Positions 53,905 through 61,875 of a DNA stretch of 64,000 nucleotides are shown here, piece after piece (within the stretch, counting starts at the first letter, position 1; each line of letters opens with the position of its first letter). Under the pieces are notes generated by a model. That model saw only the letters and a program-made list of their open reading frames with translations, did no database searches and was not told the origin of the DNA. A program made the translations under genes and the position numbers. The DNA lies in the NCBI GenBank assembly GCA_038106185.1, contig JAYODE010000018.1, positions 1 to 64,000 of the forward strand, given 5' to 3'. The stretch comes from UBA4582 sp038106185 (GTDB lineage Bacteria > Pseudomonadota > Gammaproteobacteria > Pseudomonadales > Azotimanducaceae).

Positions 53905-53932
53905 ATAAAAAAGCCCATATAATCATGGGCTT
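53905..53932 (-). terminator. Rho-independent terminator of tRNA-Ser
   Basis: On the minus strand: AAGCCCAT, 6-nt loop, ATGGGCTT followed by TTTTAT. A perfect 8-bp stem 13 bp past the tRNA 3' end. It lies on the element side of the att core, so it is supplied by the element. Confidence 0.8.
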
Positions 53933-53942
53933 AAGTGATCTG

Positions 53943-53958
53943 TGTGGCGGAGGGGCAG
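53943..53958 (+). repeat. attR, 16-bp repeat at the tRNA-Ser 3' end
   Basis: TGTGGCGGAGGGGCAG, identical to 34543-34558. It covers the CCA, discriminator and acceptor strand of the intact tRNA gene. Confidence 0.85.
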
Positions 53959-54034
53959 GGATTCGAACCCTGGAAGGGAATTACCCCTTGCCGGTTTTCA
54001 AGACCGGTGCATTCAACCGCTCTGCCACCCCTCC
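53945..54034 (-). tRNA. tRNA-Ser(UGA)
   Basis: 90 nt including encoded CCA. The acceptor stem GGAGGGG pairs with CCCCTCC; the anticodon stem CCGGT/ACCGG-type encloses loop CTTGAAA with anticodon TGA; there is a long variable arm (AAGGGG/CCCTTC) typical of serine tRNAs and a T-arm GGTTCGAATCC. It is the integration target of the element and its sequence is intact. Confidence 0.97.
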
Positions 54035-54165
54035 GAACGTGGCGAAATATACGTCATTTCGATGCGCTTGTTAAGCGTCTTCTGCAATCTTCTTCTTGAT
54101 TCATTGAGCATTTGTATCAAAAGACGAAACTTGCGACTATGTTCGCCTTCGTTTGAGCGTTTGCT

Positions 54166-54480
54166 ATGTTTGAAGTCTTTATGATTTTTGCGGTAGTGCT
54201 ACTTGTGCTTTACTGGCAGGCAGGTATGCGGGCGAAGGAAATTGCGGTCAGAAGTGCGGGCAACGAGTGTACGTCAAGTGATGTACAACTGCTGGATCAA
54301 ACGGTACATCTGATCAAGGTATCCATGAGCCGGGATTCCAGCAAACAGTGGCGAGTCTGGCGCGAGTATCAGTTTGATTACACCGAGGACGGTCAGACGC
54401 GTTATCGAGGGCGAGTAACCCTGTTGGGGCCGCGTCTACTGCGAGTCGCGCTGGAGACCCGCAATCCCGTTATTCACTAG
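54166..54480 (+). CDS. DUF3301 family membrane-anchored protein
   Basis: 104 residues with one N-terminal transmembrane helix (FMIFAVVLLVLYWQAGMRAK), then a small soluble domain: NECTSSDVQLLDQTVHLIKV, SRDSSKQWRVWREYQFDYTE, DGQTRYRGRVTLLGPRL. This is the gammaproteobacterial DUF3301 pattern. Function unknown. A clear terminator follows at 54553-54574. Confidence 0.85.
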   Translation: MFEVFMIFAVVLLVLYWQAGMRAKEIAVRSAGNECTSSDVQLLDQTVHLIKVSMSRDSSKQWRVWREYQFDYTEDGQTRYRGRVTLLGPRLLRVALETRNPVIH

Positions 54481-54552
54481 ATGATTTTCTCGTGTAGGCA
54501 CCAGGCCGTTCACTAGCGCAGGTATCTGCTGATTGGGTCAGCTTAGGGTGGC

Positions 54553-54574
54553 AAGCCAGTGCGCTGGCTTTTTT
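54553..54574 (+). terminator. Rho-independent terminator after the DUF3301 gene
   Basis: AAGCCAG, loop TGCG, CTGGCTT, then TTTT on the plus strand: perfect 7-bp stem with a 6-T run counting the stem end. Confidence 0.85.
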
Positions 54575-54635
54575 CTGGTGTGAGGCGGACGGCTTAGGTT
54601 TAGTAGCCATGAAATGTCGAAATCTGGTGAGACGA

Positions 54636-55448
54636 CTATCTGGGATCTGTGAGCTGTCTGTAGGTTTTCAAGTGTGACAGTGCCAGCAGGTGCTGACCCA
54701 GTAGCTCATATAATCGCGACAAGTTGTAATGTGCGTCGGCGAAATTGACAGCCAGTTTGTATGCGTCAATAGCATCTTCATACCGCCCCATGTCTTCTAA
54801 TAAGGTGCCCAGATTAAAGGCTGCTAGCAAGTGATCTGGCTCCAGCGTTAGTGCCTGCAGGTAATGTTCTTCAGCGATGGCGGGTTGATTGGCTTCCTGC
54901 ATCAAACGACCGAGATTGACATGGGCGTCGGCATTGGCAGGATCCAGCTCTAGTGCGCGCAGGTAGGCAGCCGGGGCGTCCTCAGGTGCAACGGCTTCCA
55001 GGTCTACGCCAAGATCGAACCAATCATCACTATTAAGGTGTGTCTGGGTTTCTGCCTGTTTCGCTGCTCGGCGGGCGAGGGGTGCTACTGAGCCTGCGAG
55101 TTCAGATATGGTGAAATCGAAATGGATCTGACCGCTTTCAGGGTTGTACACATGGTCTTGATCGCGAATGACCACAGCACCTGCATCGCCGGTGATGCGC
55201 AGTGAGGTCAGTGCTCTTTGCGGTAGTTGCCGTTGCAGTGTGAGTAACGTGCGATTGATTCGCGCTTGCTGAACCCCCGCCTGGATTAATTCTTTGGCGG
55301 TGCGCAACAACACAATGTCCTGAAAACTAAACTGATAACGGGCACGGGCGCTACGCTCAATATCAATGACGCCGCGGGCTATTTCGCGGATAGCCCGCGG
55401 CGGCATAGACAGTAGATCGGCAACCTCCTGGGTTGAATAACCTTTCAT
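54636..55448 (-). CDS. MerR-type HTH protein with C-terminal TPR repeats
   Basis: 270 residues. The N-terminus STQEVADLLSMPPRAIREIA followed by YQFSFQDIVLLRTAKELIQA is a MerR-like winged helix. Residues about 135-260 are tetratricopeptide repeats (WFDLGVDLEAVAPEDAPAAY; ADAHVNLGRLMQEANQPAIA; LAAFNLGTLLEDMGRYEDAI; ADAHYNLSRLYELLGQHLLA). The combination suggests a cytoplasmic regulator with a protein-binding tail. Such MerR-TPR proteins occur in Proteobacteria but have no general assigned role. Confidence 0.82.
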   Translation of the reverse strand: MKGYSTQEVADLLSMPPRAIREIARGVIDIERSARARYQFSFQDIVLLRTAKELIQAGVQQARINRTLLTLQRQLPQRALTSLRITGDAGAVVIRDQDHVYNPESGQIHFDFTISELAGSVAPLARRAAKQAETQTHLNSDDWFDLGVDLEAVAPEDAPAAYLRALELDPANADAHVNLGRLMQEANQPAIAEEHYLQALTLEPDHLLAAFNLGTLLEDMGRYEDAIDAYKLAVNFADAHYNLSRLYELLGQHLLALSHLKTYRQLTDPR

Positions 55449-55561
55449 TGATCGCTCTTTTTACGCAGTCTTCAGTCGACTGCGAGGTTACTAGTCGCTG
55501 TTGTTGGCAGCTCGTTGTTATGGGCTTAGGGCGTATTCAACCAGCTGCCTGCTCATCGTTT

Positions 55562-56713
55562 TCAGCCCATCTGGCGCAGCAGGTCTTTGGCTATGACAGT
55601 CTGCTGGATTTCACTGGTGCCCTCATAAATGCGGAATAACCTGACATCGCGATAAAAGCGCTCTATGCCATAGTCTTCAACATAGCCGGCGCCACCATGA
55701 ATTTGTACGGCATTGTCGGCGACACGGCCCACCATTTCGGTGGCAAACAATTTGCAGGCGGCAGCCAGGGCTGCAACATTTTCTCCCTGGTCACGACGTC
55801 TGGCGACTTCCTCGACCATGCATCGCGCCGCGTACATCTCTGTTTGACTGCGCGCCAGCATCGACTGAATCAACTGAAACTCAGCGATGGGTTTGCCGAA
55901 CTGCTGGCGTTCCGAGGCGTATTTGACGCTGTCTCGAATCAGCCGCTCGGCAATACCAACACTCAAGGCGCTGATGTGCAGGCGACCCTTATCGAGTACC
56001 TTCATGGCAGTTTTAAAGCCAACGTTTTCCTTGCCTCCGACCAGTTGCGTCGCGCTGACGCGAACATCATCGAACATCACATCGCAGACATAAGTGCCTT
56101 GTTGTCCCATCTTGCGATAGGGTTGACCCATGCTGATACCGGCGCTCTTGGCGTCGACCAGGAACGCTGACACACCACGGGCCCCCAACTCTTCTGGGTT
56201 AGTTCGTGCGAATACCGTCAGCAGCTGAGCCTTTGGCGCATTCGTGATGTAGCGTTTGGTGCCGTTGAGCAGGTAATCCGTGCCGTCTCGTTTGGCGGTC
56301 AGACGCACAGAGGCAGCGTCAGAACCCGCATCTGGTTCGGTCAGGCAGAAGGAGCCAATGATCTCACCAGTAGCCATGGCGGGCAGGTACTGCTGTTTCT
56401 GGGCTTCGGTACCATCGATGATCAGAGCTTGAGAACCGATGCCCACATTGGTTCCAAAGATAGAGCGAAATGCCGGCGATGTATGGCCAAAAACCCGCGC
56501 AACAGCCACTTCTTCGCTCATGTTTAAACCGAGGCCACCATAGGCTTCTGGAATAGTCAGGCCGAACAAGCCAAGCTCGCGCATGTCCTGAATCACATCA
56601 TCGGGAATCATGTCCTCTGCACCCACCTTGGACTCTAAGGGGCGAAGACGGTTTTCGACAAATTTTTCAACAGTATCAAGGAGTTGTTTCAGCGTGTCTG
56701 CGTCAAGGGCCAT
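55562..56713 (-). CDS. Acyl-CoA dehydrogenase
   Basis: 383 residues, FAD flavoprotein. The hallmarks are SFCLTEPDAGSDAASVRLTA (ACAD signature 1), YLLNGTKRYITNAP, ERQQFGKPIAEFQLIQSMLA and the second signature QIHGGAGYVEDYGIERFYRD. The catalytic-base region is FRIYEGTSEIQQ. It would oxidise an acyl-CoA to the enoyl-CoA and pass electrons to ETF. Divergent from gcdH across 174 bp. Chain-length specificity cannot be read here. Confidence 0.93.
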   Translation of the reverse strand: MALDADTLKQLLDTVEKFVENRLRPLESKVGAEDMIPDDVIQDMRELGLFGLTIPEAYGGLGLNMSEEVAVARVFGHTSPAFRSIFGTNVGIGSQALIIDGTEAQKQQYLPAMATGEIIGSFCLTEPDAGSDAASVRLTAKRDGTDYLLNGTKRYITNAPKAQLLTVFARTNPEELGARGVSAFLVDAKSAGISMGQPYRKMGQQGTYVCDVMFDDVRVSATQLVGGKENVGFKTAMKVLDKGRLHISALSVGIAERLIRDSVKYASERQQFGKPIAEFQLIQSMLARSQTEMYAARCMVEEVARRRDQGENVAALAAACKLFATEMVGRVADNAVQIHGGAGYVEDYGIERFYRDVRLFRIYEGTSEIQQTVIAKDLLRQMG

Positions 56714-56786
56714 GGTTTACCTTATGGGGGTTAATAAGCGAAATGTGGAATCGGGCACTTACCTGTATATCACACACCAGTGTCTA

Positions 56787-56792
56787 TATAAT
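56787..56792 (+). promoter_or_regulatory. Candidate -10 box (TATAAT) upstream of gcdH
   Basis: TATAAT about 95 bp before the gcdH start in the divergent region; the -35 (TGTATA) is weak. Between the two divergent acyl-CoA dehydrogenase genes. Confidence 0.4.
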
Positions 56793-56887
56793 GGCGGCTG
56801 TTCGATTTTGCGCGATGAAAGGCCGCATTGTAAGCATCCTTTCACCAAAGCGCCAACCTGACACTGACACTGATTTTAGGAGCAAAA

Positions 56888-58057
56888 ATGGCTGCATTTA
56901 AATGGGACGATCCGTTTTTTCTAGACGATCAATTGACGGAAGATGAGCGTCTGATTCGGGATGCCGCCAGAGACTATGCCCAGGACAAACTTCAGACTCG
57001 CGTGAAACAAGCTTTTCGTGATGAATACTTTCACCGCGAAATCATGACTGAGATGGGCGAACTGGGCCTGTTGGGTGCGACCTTGCCGGAGGAGTACGGC
57101 GGCTCGGCGGTCAATTATGTCTCCTATGGTCTGGTGGCTCGAGAGGTAGAGCGGGTCGATAGCGGTTATCGGTCGGCCATGAGTGTTCAATCCTCGCTCG
57201 TCATGCATCCCATCTATACCTATGGCAATGATGCGCAACGAGAGAAATATCTACCCAAGCTGGCCAGTGGTGAATGGGTTGGTTGCTTTGGCCTGACAGA
57301 GCCAGACTACGGCTCAGATCCCGGCAGTATGGTCACGAAGGCCGAGAAGACTGCCCATGGCTATTTGCTCAACGGTGCCAAGATGTGGATTACTAACTCG
57401 CCGATTGCCGATCTTGCGGTGGTCTGGGCCAAGCTCGACGGCATTATCCGGGGGTTCGTGGTGGAACGCGGCATGAAGGGATTCTCGACTCCTAAGATTG
57501 AAGGCAAGATGAGCCTGCGAGCATCGATTACCGGCGAAATAGTGCTGGAAGATGTCGAGGTGCCGGAGGCAAATCTGCTACCCAATGTGAAAGGTTTGGC
57601 TGGTCCATTCGGTTGCTTGAATAAGGCCCGTTATGGCATCTCCTGGGGGGCTATGGGTGCGGCTGAGTTTTGCTGGCATGCAGCGAGAAGCTACACGCTG
57701 GAGCGCAAGCAGTTCGGTCGGCCACTGGCGCAGAACCAACTGATTCAGAAGAAATTGGCGGATATGCAAACTGAGATCACACTGGGTCTGCAGGGCTCCC
57801 TGCGAATCGGGCGTCTAATGGATGACGACAACTGCCCGGTTGAGATCATCTCCCTGATGAAGCGCAACAACTGCGGCAAGGCGCTGGATATTGCCCGTCT
57901 GTCTCGAGACATGCATGGCGGCAATGGCATCTCTGATGAATACCATGTCATGCGTCATTTGATGAATCTGGAAACTGTGAACACTTATGAAGGGACTCAC
58001 GATGTGCATGCCCTGATACTGGGGCGAGCACAGACCGGTTTGCAGGCCTTCTTCTAA
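56888..58057 (+). CDS. gcdH: Glutaryl-CoA dehydrogenase
   Basis: 389 residues, standard GcdH length. It begins KWDDPFFLDDQLTEDERLIR, the characteristic GcdH start, then GLTEPDYGSDPGSMVTKAEK, GYLLNGAKMWITNSPIADL, YGISWGAMGAAEFCWHAARS and the C-terminal NTYEGTHDVHALILGRAQTG with the catalytic Glu. It oxidises and decarboxylates glutaryl-CoA to crotonyl-CoA in lysine, tryptophan and aromatic catabolism, with electrons to ETF. AGGAGC lies 6 nt before the ATG. No glutaryl-CoA transferase gene is adjacent. Confidence 0.96.
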   Translation: MAAFKWDDPFFLDDQLTEDERLIRDAARDYAQDKLQTRVKQAFRDEYFHREIMTEMGELGLLGATLPEEYGGSAVNYVSYGLVAREVERVDSGYRSAMSVQSSLVMHPIYTYGNDAQREKYLPKLASGEWVGCFGLTEPDYGSDPGSMVTKAEKTAHGYLLNGAKMWITNSPIADLAVVWAKLDGIIRGFVVERGMKGFSTPKIEGKMSLRASITGEIVLEDVEVPEANLLPNVKGLAGPFGCLNKARYGISWGAMGAAEFCWHAARSYTLERKQFGRPLAQNQLIQKKLADMQTEITLGLQGSLRIGRLMDDDNCPVEIISLMKRNNCGKALDIARLSRDMHGGNGISDEYHVMRHLMNLETVNTYEGTHDVHALILGRAQTGLQAFF

Positions 58058-58309
58058 AGCGATCGGGCTGGTTGCCCGGGCTTGATGAAAAGCTTCGTTT
58101 GTAAGCCTTTGGCCCTGACGGGCGTGCCAAAGTCGCACGCTTTGTCAGGCCGGTGGACGACTGCGAAAGCACTAGTCTGCCCACTCGGTGCGGCGTCATT
58201 GGCCGTCATTCTCCTTCTTCCCTTTTAGGCCATTGACAGTAAAGTAGTCATTACCCTGCGGTCGTTGCTTTGTTATCCGTTTTCGTTATAACAACATAGG
58301 AGACGCAAG

Positions 58310-58957
58310 ATGATTCGTGTACTGATTGTTGATGATCACCAATTGGTTCGAATGGGTACCTCGAGGTTGCTGGCTGACGTCGGTGATGTCGAAGTAGTTG
58401 GCCAGGCTGGCAGTGGCGAGGAAGCGATTGAGCTGGTCAGGCACCTGAAGCCGGACGTGGTGCTCATGGACGTCCAAATGCCCGGTATCGGAGGACTTGA
58501 GGCGACTCGGCGTTGCCTTAGAGTACATCCCGACATCAAGGTGATCGCTGTGAGTATGTATGAGGACGAACCCTACCCATCAAAATTGCTGAACGTGGGT
58601 GCGCAGGGCTATGTCACCAAACGCGCAGCGATCGACGAGATGGTACGTGCCATCAAGAAGGTGGTTGCGGGTCAGCGTTATGTCAGTGCGGAAATTGCGC
58701 AGCAGATGGCGCTCAAGCCGTTTTCTGAAAGCGAAGCCTCACCGTTTGAGATTTTGTCAAATCGAGAGATGCAAATCACTCTGATGATTGTTGAGGGGAC
58801 TAAAGTACCGCGGATCTCCCAAAGTCTCTCGTTAAGCCCAAAAACGGTTAACAGCTACCGTTATCGTATTTTTGAGAAGCTGGATTTGAGTAATGATGTG
58901 GGTCTGACCAAACTCGCAATAAAACACGGCGTCATCAACGCTGGCGCTGTTAATTGA
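58310..58957 (+). CDS. uvrY: GacA/UvrY-type response regulator
   Basis: 215 residues. Receiver domain: acidic pocket in IRVLIVDDHQLVRMG, phospho-acceptor Asp54 in DVVLMDVQMPG, Lys in GYVTKRAA. Output: LuxR-type helix-turn-helix SNREMQITLMIVEG, SLSPKTVNSYRYRIFEKL. Length and the position directly upstream of uvrC and pgsA identify it as the gammaproteobacterial GacA/UvrY regulator, which activates Csr-type small RNAs when phosphorylated by the sensor BarA/GacS (not in this window). AGGAGA lies 7 nt before the ATG. The gap to uvrC is 350 bp and holds tandem repeats, so the two may be separately expressed. Confidence 0.94.
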   Translation: MIRVLIVDDHQLVRMGTSRLLADVGDVEVVGQAGSGEEAIELVRHLKPDVVLMDVQMPGIGGLEATRRCLRVHPDIKVIAVSMYEDEPYPSKLLNVGAQGYVTKRAAIDEMVRAIKKVVAGQRYVSAEIAQQMALKPFSESEASPFEILSNREMQITLMIVEGTKVPRISQSLSLSPKTVNSYRYRIFEKLDLSNDVGLTKLAIKHGVINAGAVN

Positions 58958-59007
58958 GCCTTTTGCACAGTCTTCACTGCCTGTCTATAAAGCGCTGCTT
59001 TATCACT

Positions 59008-59158
59008 TTTCTTTACAACTTTTCTTGATAGCGCTTCTTTACAACTTTTCTTGATAGCGTTTCTTGATAGCGTTTCTTGATAGCTTTTCTTGATAGCTTT
59101 TCTTTAAAGCCAGACTCTACATCTAGACTCGACATCTAGACTCTACATCTAGACTCTG
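59008..59158. repeat. Two tandem arrays with 13-bp units between uvrY and uvrC
   Basis: Left part: a 25-26 bp duplication (TTCTTTACAACTTTTCTTGA) followed by about four copies of TTTCTTGATAGCG/T. Right part (from 59112): three copies of AGACTCTACATCT (one with G for T) and a partial fourth. Both units are 13 bp, as in the array at 17083. Confidence 0.85.
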
Positions 59159-59308
59159 CAGCCAGTTGTGAACCAGATCCATCGCCTTGGCGGGGCTTTA
59201 GCCGTGGGCTGCGGGTCGGCCGGGTAGGCGCCAGATCGACACGGGATGCTGGTACTCAGGTGCGCAGCCTCGTATCATCTGCCTACTCTAGATTGAATAG
59301 CATTGTCC

Positions 59309-61144
59309 ATGTCCGACCTGTCAGTCACCCCATTTGATGCGAAGGCGTTTTTAAAGACCGTTAGCAGTCGCCCGGGTGTCTATCGCATGCTCGATGCGAA
59401 GTGTGAAATCTTGTATGTGGGCAAGGCCAAGAATTTAAAAAATCGCTTGTCGAGCTATTTTCGAACCACCGCGCTGGATGCGAAAACGATGGCGCTGGTG
59501 TCGCATATCCAGGCCGTCGAATACACGATCACCAATAGTGAAACCGAGGCACTTTTACTTGAGCAGAGTCTCATCAAGGAGTTGCGTCCGCCTTACAACA
59601 TAGATTTCAAGGACGACAAGTCTTACCCCTATATTTTTCTGTCCACTGAAGATGAGTATCCCCGGTTGGCCTTTCATCGCGGTGCGAAGAAGCGGGCAGG
59701 GCGTTACTTTGGTCCCTTTCCCAGTGCCTACTCTGTGCGCGATAGCCTCAATATCCTGCAGAAAATTTTTCGAGTTCGGCAGTGTGAGGACAGTTTCTTC
59801 AAGAACCGTTCACGACCCTGTCTACAGTATCAAATTCAACGTTGCTCAGGATCCTGTTGTGGTCAGATTAGTGCCACTGACTACGCGGAAGACGTTAAAC
59901 ATGCGGCTCTGTTTCTCGAGGGCAAGAGCCGCGCGGTGATCGACGACTATGCGGATAAGATGGAAGCAGCATCTCAGCAGCTGGCGTTTGAGCGCGCCGC
60001 GAAATACCGCGACCAGATAGCCCACCTGCAGCGGATTCAGGAGTCTCAGTACGTCACTGGTGATAGCGGTGATATCGACGTCATAGCCGCGATCGTCAAT
60101 CCAGGAGGCGTATGCGTTCTGGTTATGATGGTAAGAGGTGGTCGACTCCTGGGAAACCAGACGTTTTTTCCACGCATTCGACTGGAAGAGACGCCCGCCC
60201 AGGTACTGTCCGCCTTTATCCCGCGTTTCTATTTGGCCAATGGCGCGCGCGAGATACCTAAAGATATCGTTGTCAGCGCCAAAATTGACGAAAAATCATT
60301 ATTAGAGGCGGCCCTGTCAGAAGTTGCCGAACGCAAGGTCAGCATCGGTGACAATGTACGCGGCCAACGCAATCGCTGGGTCGGTCTGGCGATGACCAAT
60401 GCAGAGCAAAGTCTGGGCGGGCATCTCGCGACTCGCAATAACAATCACCAACGGTTTGATGCGCTGCGTGAGGCCTTTGGTTTGGCTGATATGCCAGAGC
60501 GGCTAGAGTGTTTCGATATCAGTCACAGCCATGGTGAAGCAACGGTGGCCTCTTGCGTGGTATTTGATCGCAATGGCCCTCTGAAGTCTGATTACCGGCG
60601 TTTTAATATCGACGGTATTACCCCTGGCGATGATTATGCGGCCATGTCGCAAGCGTTGCTGAGGCGTTACACGCGAGTCAAGAAAGGCGAGGGGGTTCTG
60701 CCGGACATCCTCTTTATCGATGGTGGCAAGGGCCAGCTGAGTCAGGCTGAGACGATTCTGGAAACTCTGCAGATTACTGGAGTCATACTGGTGGGCGTGG
60801 CCAAGGGGCCTGGCCGCAAAGCGGGCCTGGAGACCTTGTTTCTGTCGGGCGGCGGTGAAGTTGAAATGGCACCCGATAACCCTGGACTCCACCTGATTCA
60901 GCATATTCGCGATGAGAGTCACAGGTTCGCAATCACGGCCCACCGCCAACGGCGGGGCAAGAAGCGTAATGAGTCGGTCCTGGAACATATCCCCGGCGTG
61001 GGCCCCAAGCGCCGGCGAGCGTTGCTGCGCTATTTTGGCGGCAGTCAGCGGGTTGAAAGCGCCAGCATAGAGGAATTGGCAAAAGTTGAGGGAATTAACC
61101 AGACTTTGGCAGAACAGATTTATGCTACGCTGCATAACAGTTAG
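59309..61144 (+). CDS. uvrC: Excinuclease ABC subunit C
   Basis: 611 residues from ATG 59309; a TTG two codons upstream is possible. The GIY-YIG domain reads SRPGVYRMLDAKCEILYVGK, AKNLKNRLSSYF; the UVR motif near 205-240 is ASQQLAFERAAKYRDQIAHL. The second nuclease (RNase H-like) has LECFDISHSHGEATVASCVV and DILFIDGGKGQL. The C-terminal HhH pair includes LEHIPGVGPKRRRALLRYFG. Works with UvrA/UvrB in nucleotide excision repair, cutting both sides of a lesion. Followed 35 bp later by pgsA, a usual gammaproteobacterial order. Confidence 0.98.
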   Translation: MSDLSVTPFDAKAFLKTVSSRPGVYRMLDAKCEILYVGKAKNLKNRLSSYFRTTALDAKTMALVSHIQAVEYTITNSETEALLLEQSLIKELRPPYNIDFKDDKSYPYIFLSTEDEYPRLAFHRGAKKRAGRYFGPFPSAYSVRDSLNILQKIFRVRQCEDSFFKNRSRPCLQYQIQRCSGSCCGQISATDYAEDVKHAALFLEGKSRAVIDDYADKMEAASQQLAFERAAKYRDQIAHLQRIQESQYVTGDSGDIDVIAAIVNPGGVCVLVMMVRGGRLLGNQTFFPRIRLEETPAQVLSAFIPRFYLANGAREIPKDIVVSAKIDEKSLLEAALSEVAERKVSIGDNVRGQRNRWVGLAMTNAEQSLGGHLATRNNNHQRFDALREAFGLADMPERLECFDISHSHGEATVASCVVFDRNGPLKSDYRRFNIDGITPGDDYAAMSQALLRRYTRVKKGEGVLPDILFIDGGKGQLSQAETILETLQITGVILVGVAKGPGRKAGLETLFLSGGGEVEMAPDNPGLHLIQHIRDESHRFAITAHRQRRGKKRNESVLEHIPGVGPKRRRALLRYFGGSQRVESASIEELAKVEGINQTLAEQIYATLHNS

Positions 61145-61179
61145 AATAGCGATATTCGAAAATTGATTAGGACGCAAAC

Positions 61180-61752
61180 TTGATCATCGGGCTTCCCAAC
61201 ATGATTACCAGCATCAGGATTCTGTTGATTCCGATCCTTGTGGTGGTGTTTTATCTGCCATTCGAGTGGCGTTATCTGGCGGCTGCGGTGGTATTCAGCC
61301 TGGCCAGCGTCACAGATTGGCTGGATGGTTATTTGGCCCGAAGGCTCAACGAGATGACCCCCTTTGGCGCCTTTTTGGATCCGGTTGCTGACAAATTGAT
61401 CGTTGCCGTTGCCCTGATTTTGCTCGTTGAGGTGCATGCCAGTGCGTTACTGGCGATACCAGCGCTGGTGATTGTTGGGCGCGAGATCGTGGTCTCGGCG
61501 CTGCGCGAATGGATGGCAAACTACAGCTCACAACGCAGTGTTGCGGTTTCTTTGGTCGGCAAGATCAAGACTGGCTTTCAGATGACAGCGATCATCGTCC
61601 TGCTGGCCCAGGGTCCCCTTGAGAACAACTGGTGGGTGATTCTTGGGTTTGTTCTGCTCTATGCGGCCGCCATGTTGACGCTGTGGTCGATGGTTCTGTA
61701 TCTGCAGATCGCCTGGCCAGACCTGGCCTCGGGCATGACCAAGCGAAAATAG
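61180..61752 (+). CDS. pgsA: CDP-diacylglycerol-glycerol-3-phosphate 3-phosphatidyltransferase
   Basis: 190 residues, starting at a TTG (61180) with GGA about 9 nt upstream; the product begins IIGLPNMITSIRILLIP, which matches the usual PgsA N-terminus, whereas the ATG at 61201 would cut it. The CDP-alcohol phosphotransferase motif D-G-x2-A-R-x8-G-x3-D-x3-D is complete: DWLDGYLARR, FGAFLDPVADK. It is an inner-membrane enzyme with several transmembrane helices and makes phosphatidylglycerol phosphate from CDP-diacylglycerol. Same strand and probably co-transcribed with uvrC. Confidence 0.97.
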   Translation: MIIGLPNMITSIRILLIPILVVVFYLPFEWRYLAAAVVFSLASVTDWLDGYLARRLNEMTPFGAFLDPVADKLIVAVALILLVEVHASALLAIPALVIVGREIVVSALREWMANYSSQRSVAVSLVGKIKTGFQMTAIIVLLAQGPLENNWWVILGFVLLYAAAMLTLWSMVLYLQIAWPDLASGMTKRK

Positions 61753-61875
61753 CGCCAAGTCTTGGGCGGGCCAAATTATCGCCGTCGTCTTTGGCTGCTG
61801 CCGACTAGGCGGCTCGAGCCATAGTCGAGACCTTTTGTGTTCAATTCGATTACTTAAAGGAGTTCGGGAAATTCT

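Larger units (their letters stand above)
34543..53958. mobile_element. Integrative element in tRNA-Ser(UGA), about 19.4 kb
   Basis: Bounded by a 16-bp direct repeat (TGTGGCGGAGGGGCAG) whose right copy is the 3' end of tRNA-Ser. Just inside each end is an identical 20-bp sequence (34679-34698 and 53869-53888). It encodes a P4-type tyrosine integrase near the left end, AlpA-like regulator, primase-helicase, DNA polymerase I-like protein, a MarR-controlled thioesterase/RND operon and a luciferase-like oxidoreductase, plus two insertion sequences. No capsid, terminase, relaxase or type IV secretion gene is seen, so transfer would need a helper. Boundaries and integrase type are strong; autonomous replication is inferred from the polymerase and primase genes. 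Confidence 0.85.

Noticed and set aside
58058..58309. GC-rich hairpin after gcdH as terminator
   Set aside because: The short stem (GGGC/GCCC) has no following T-run.
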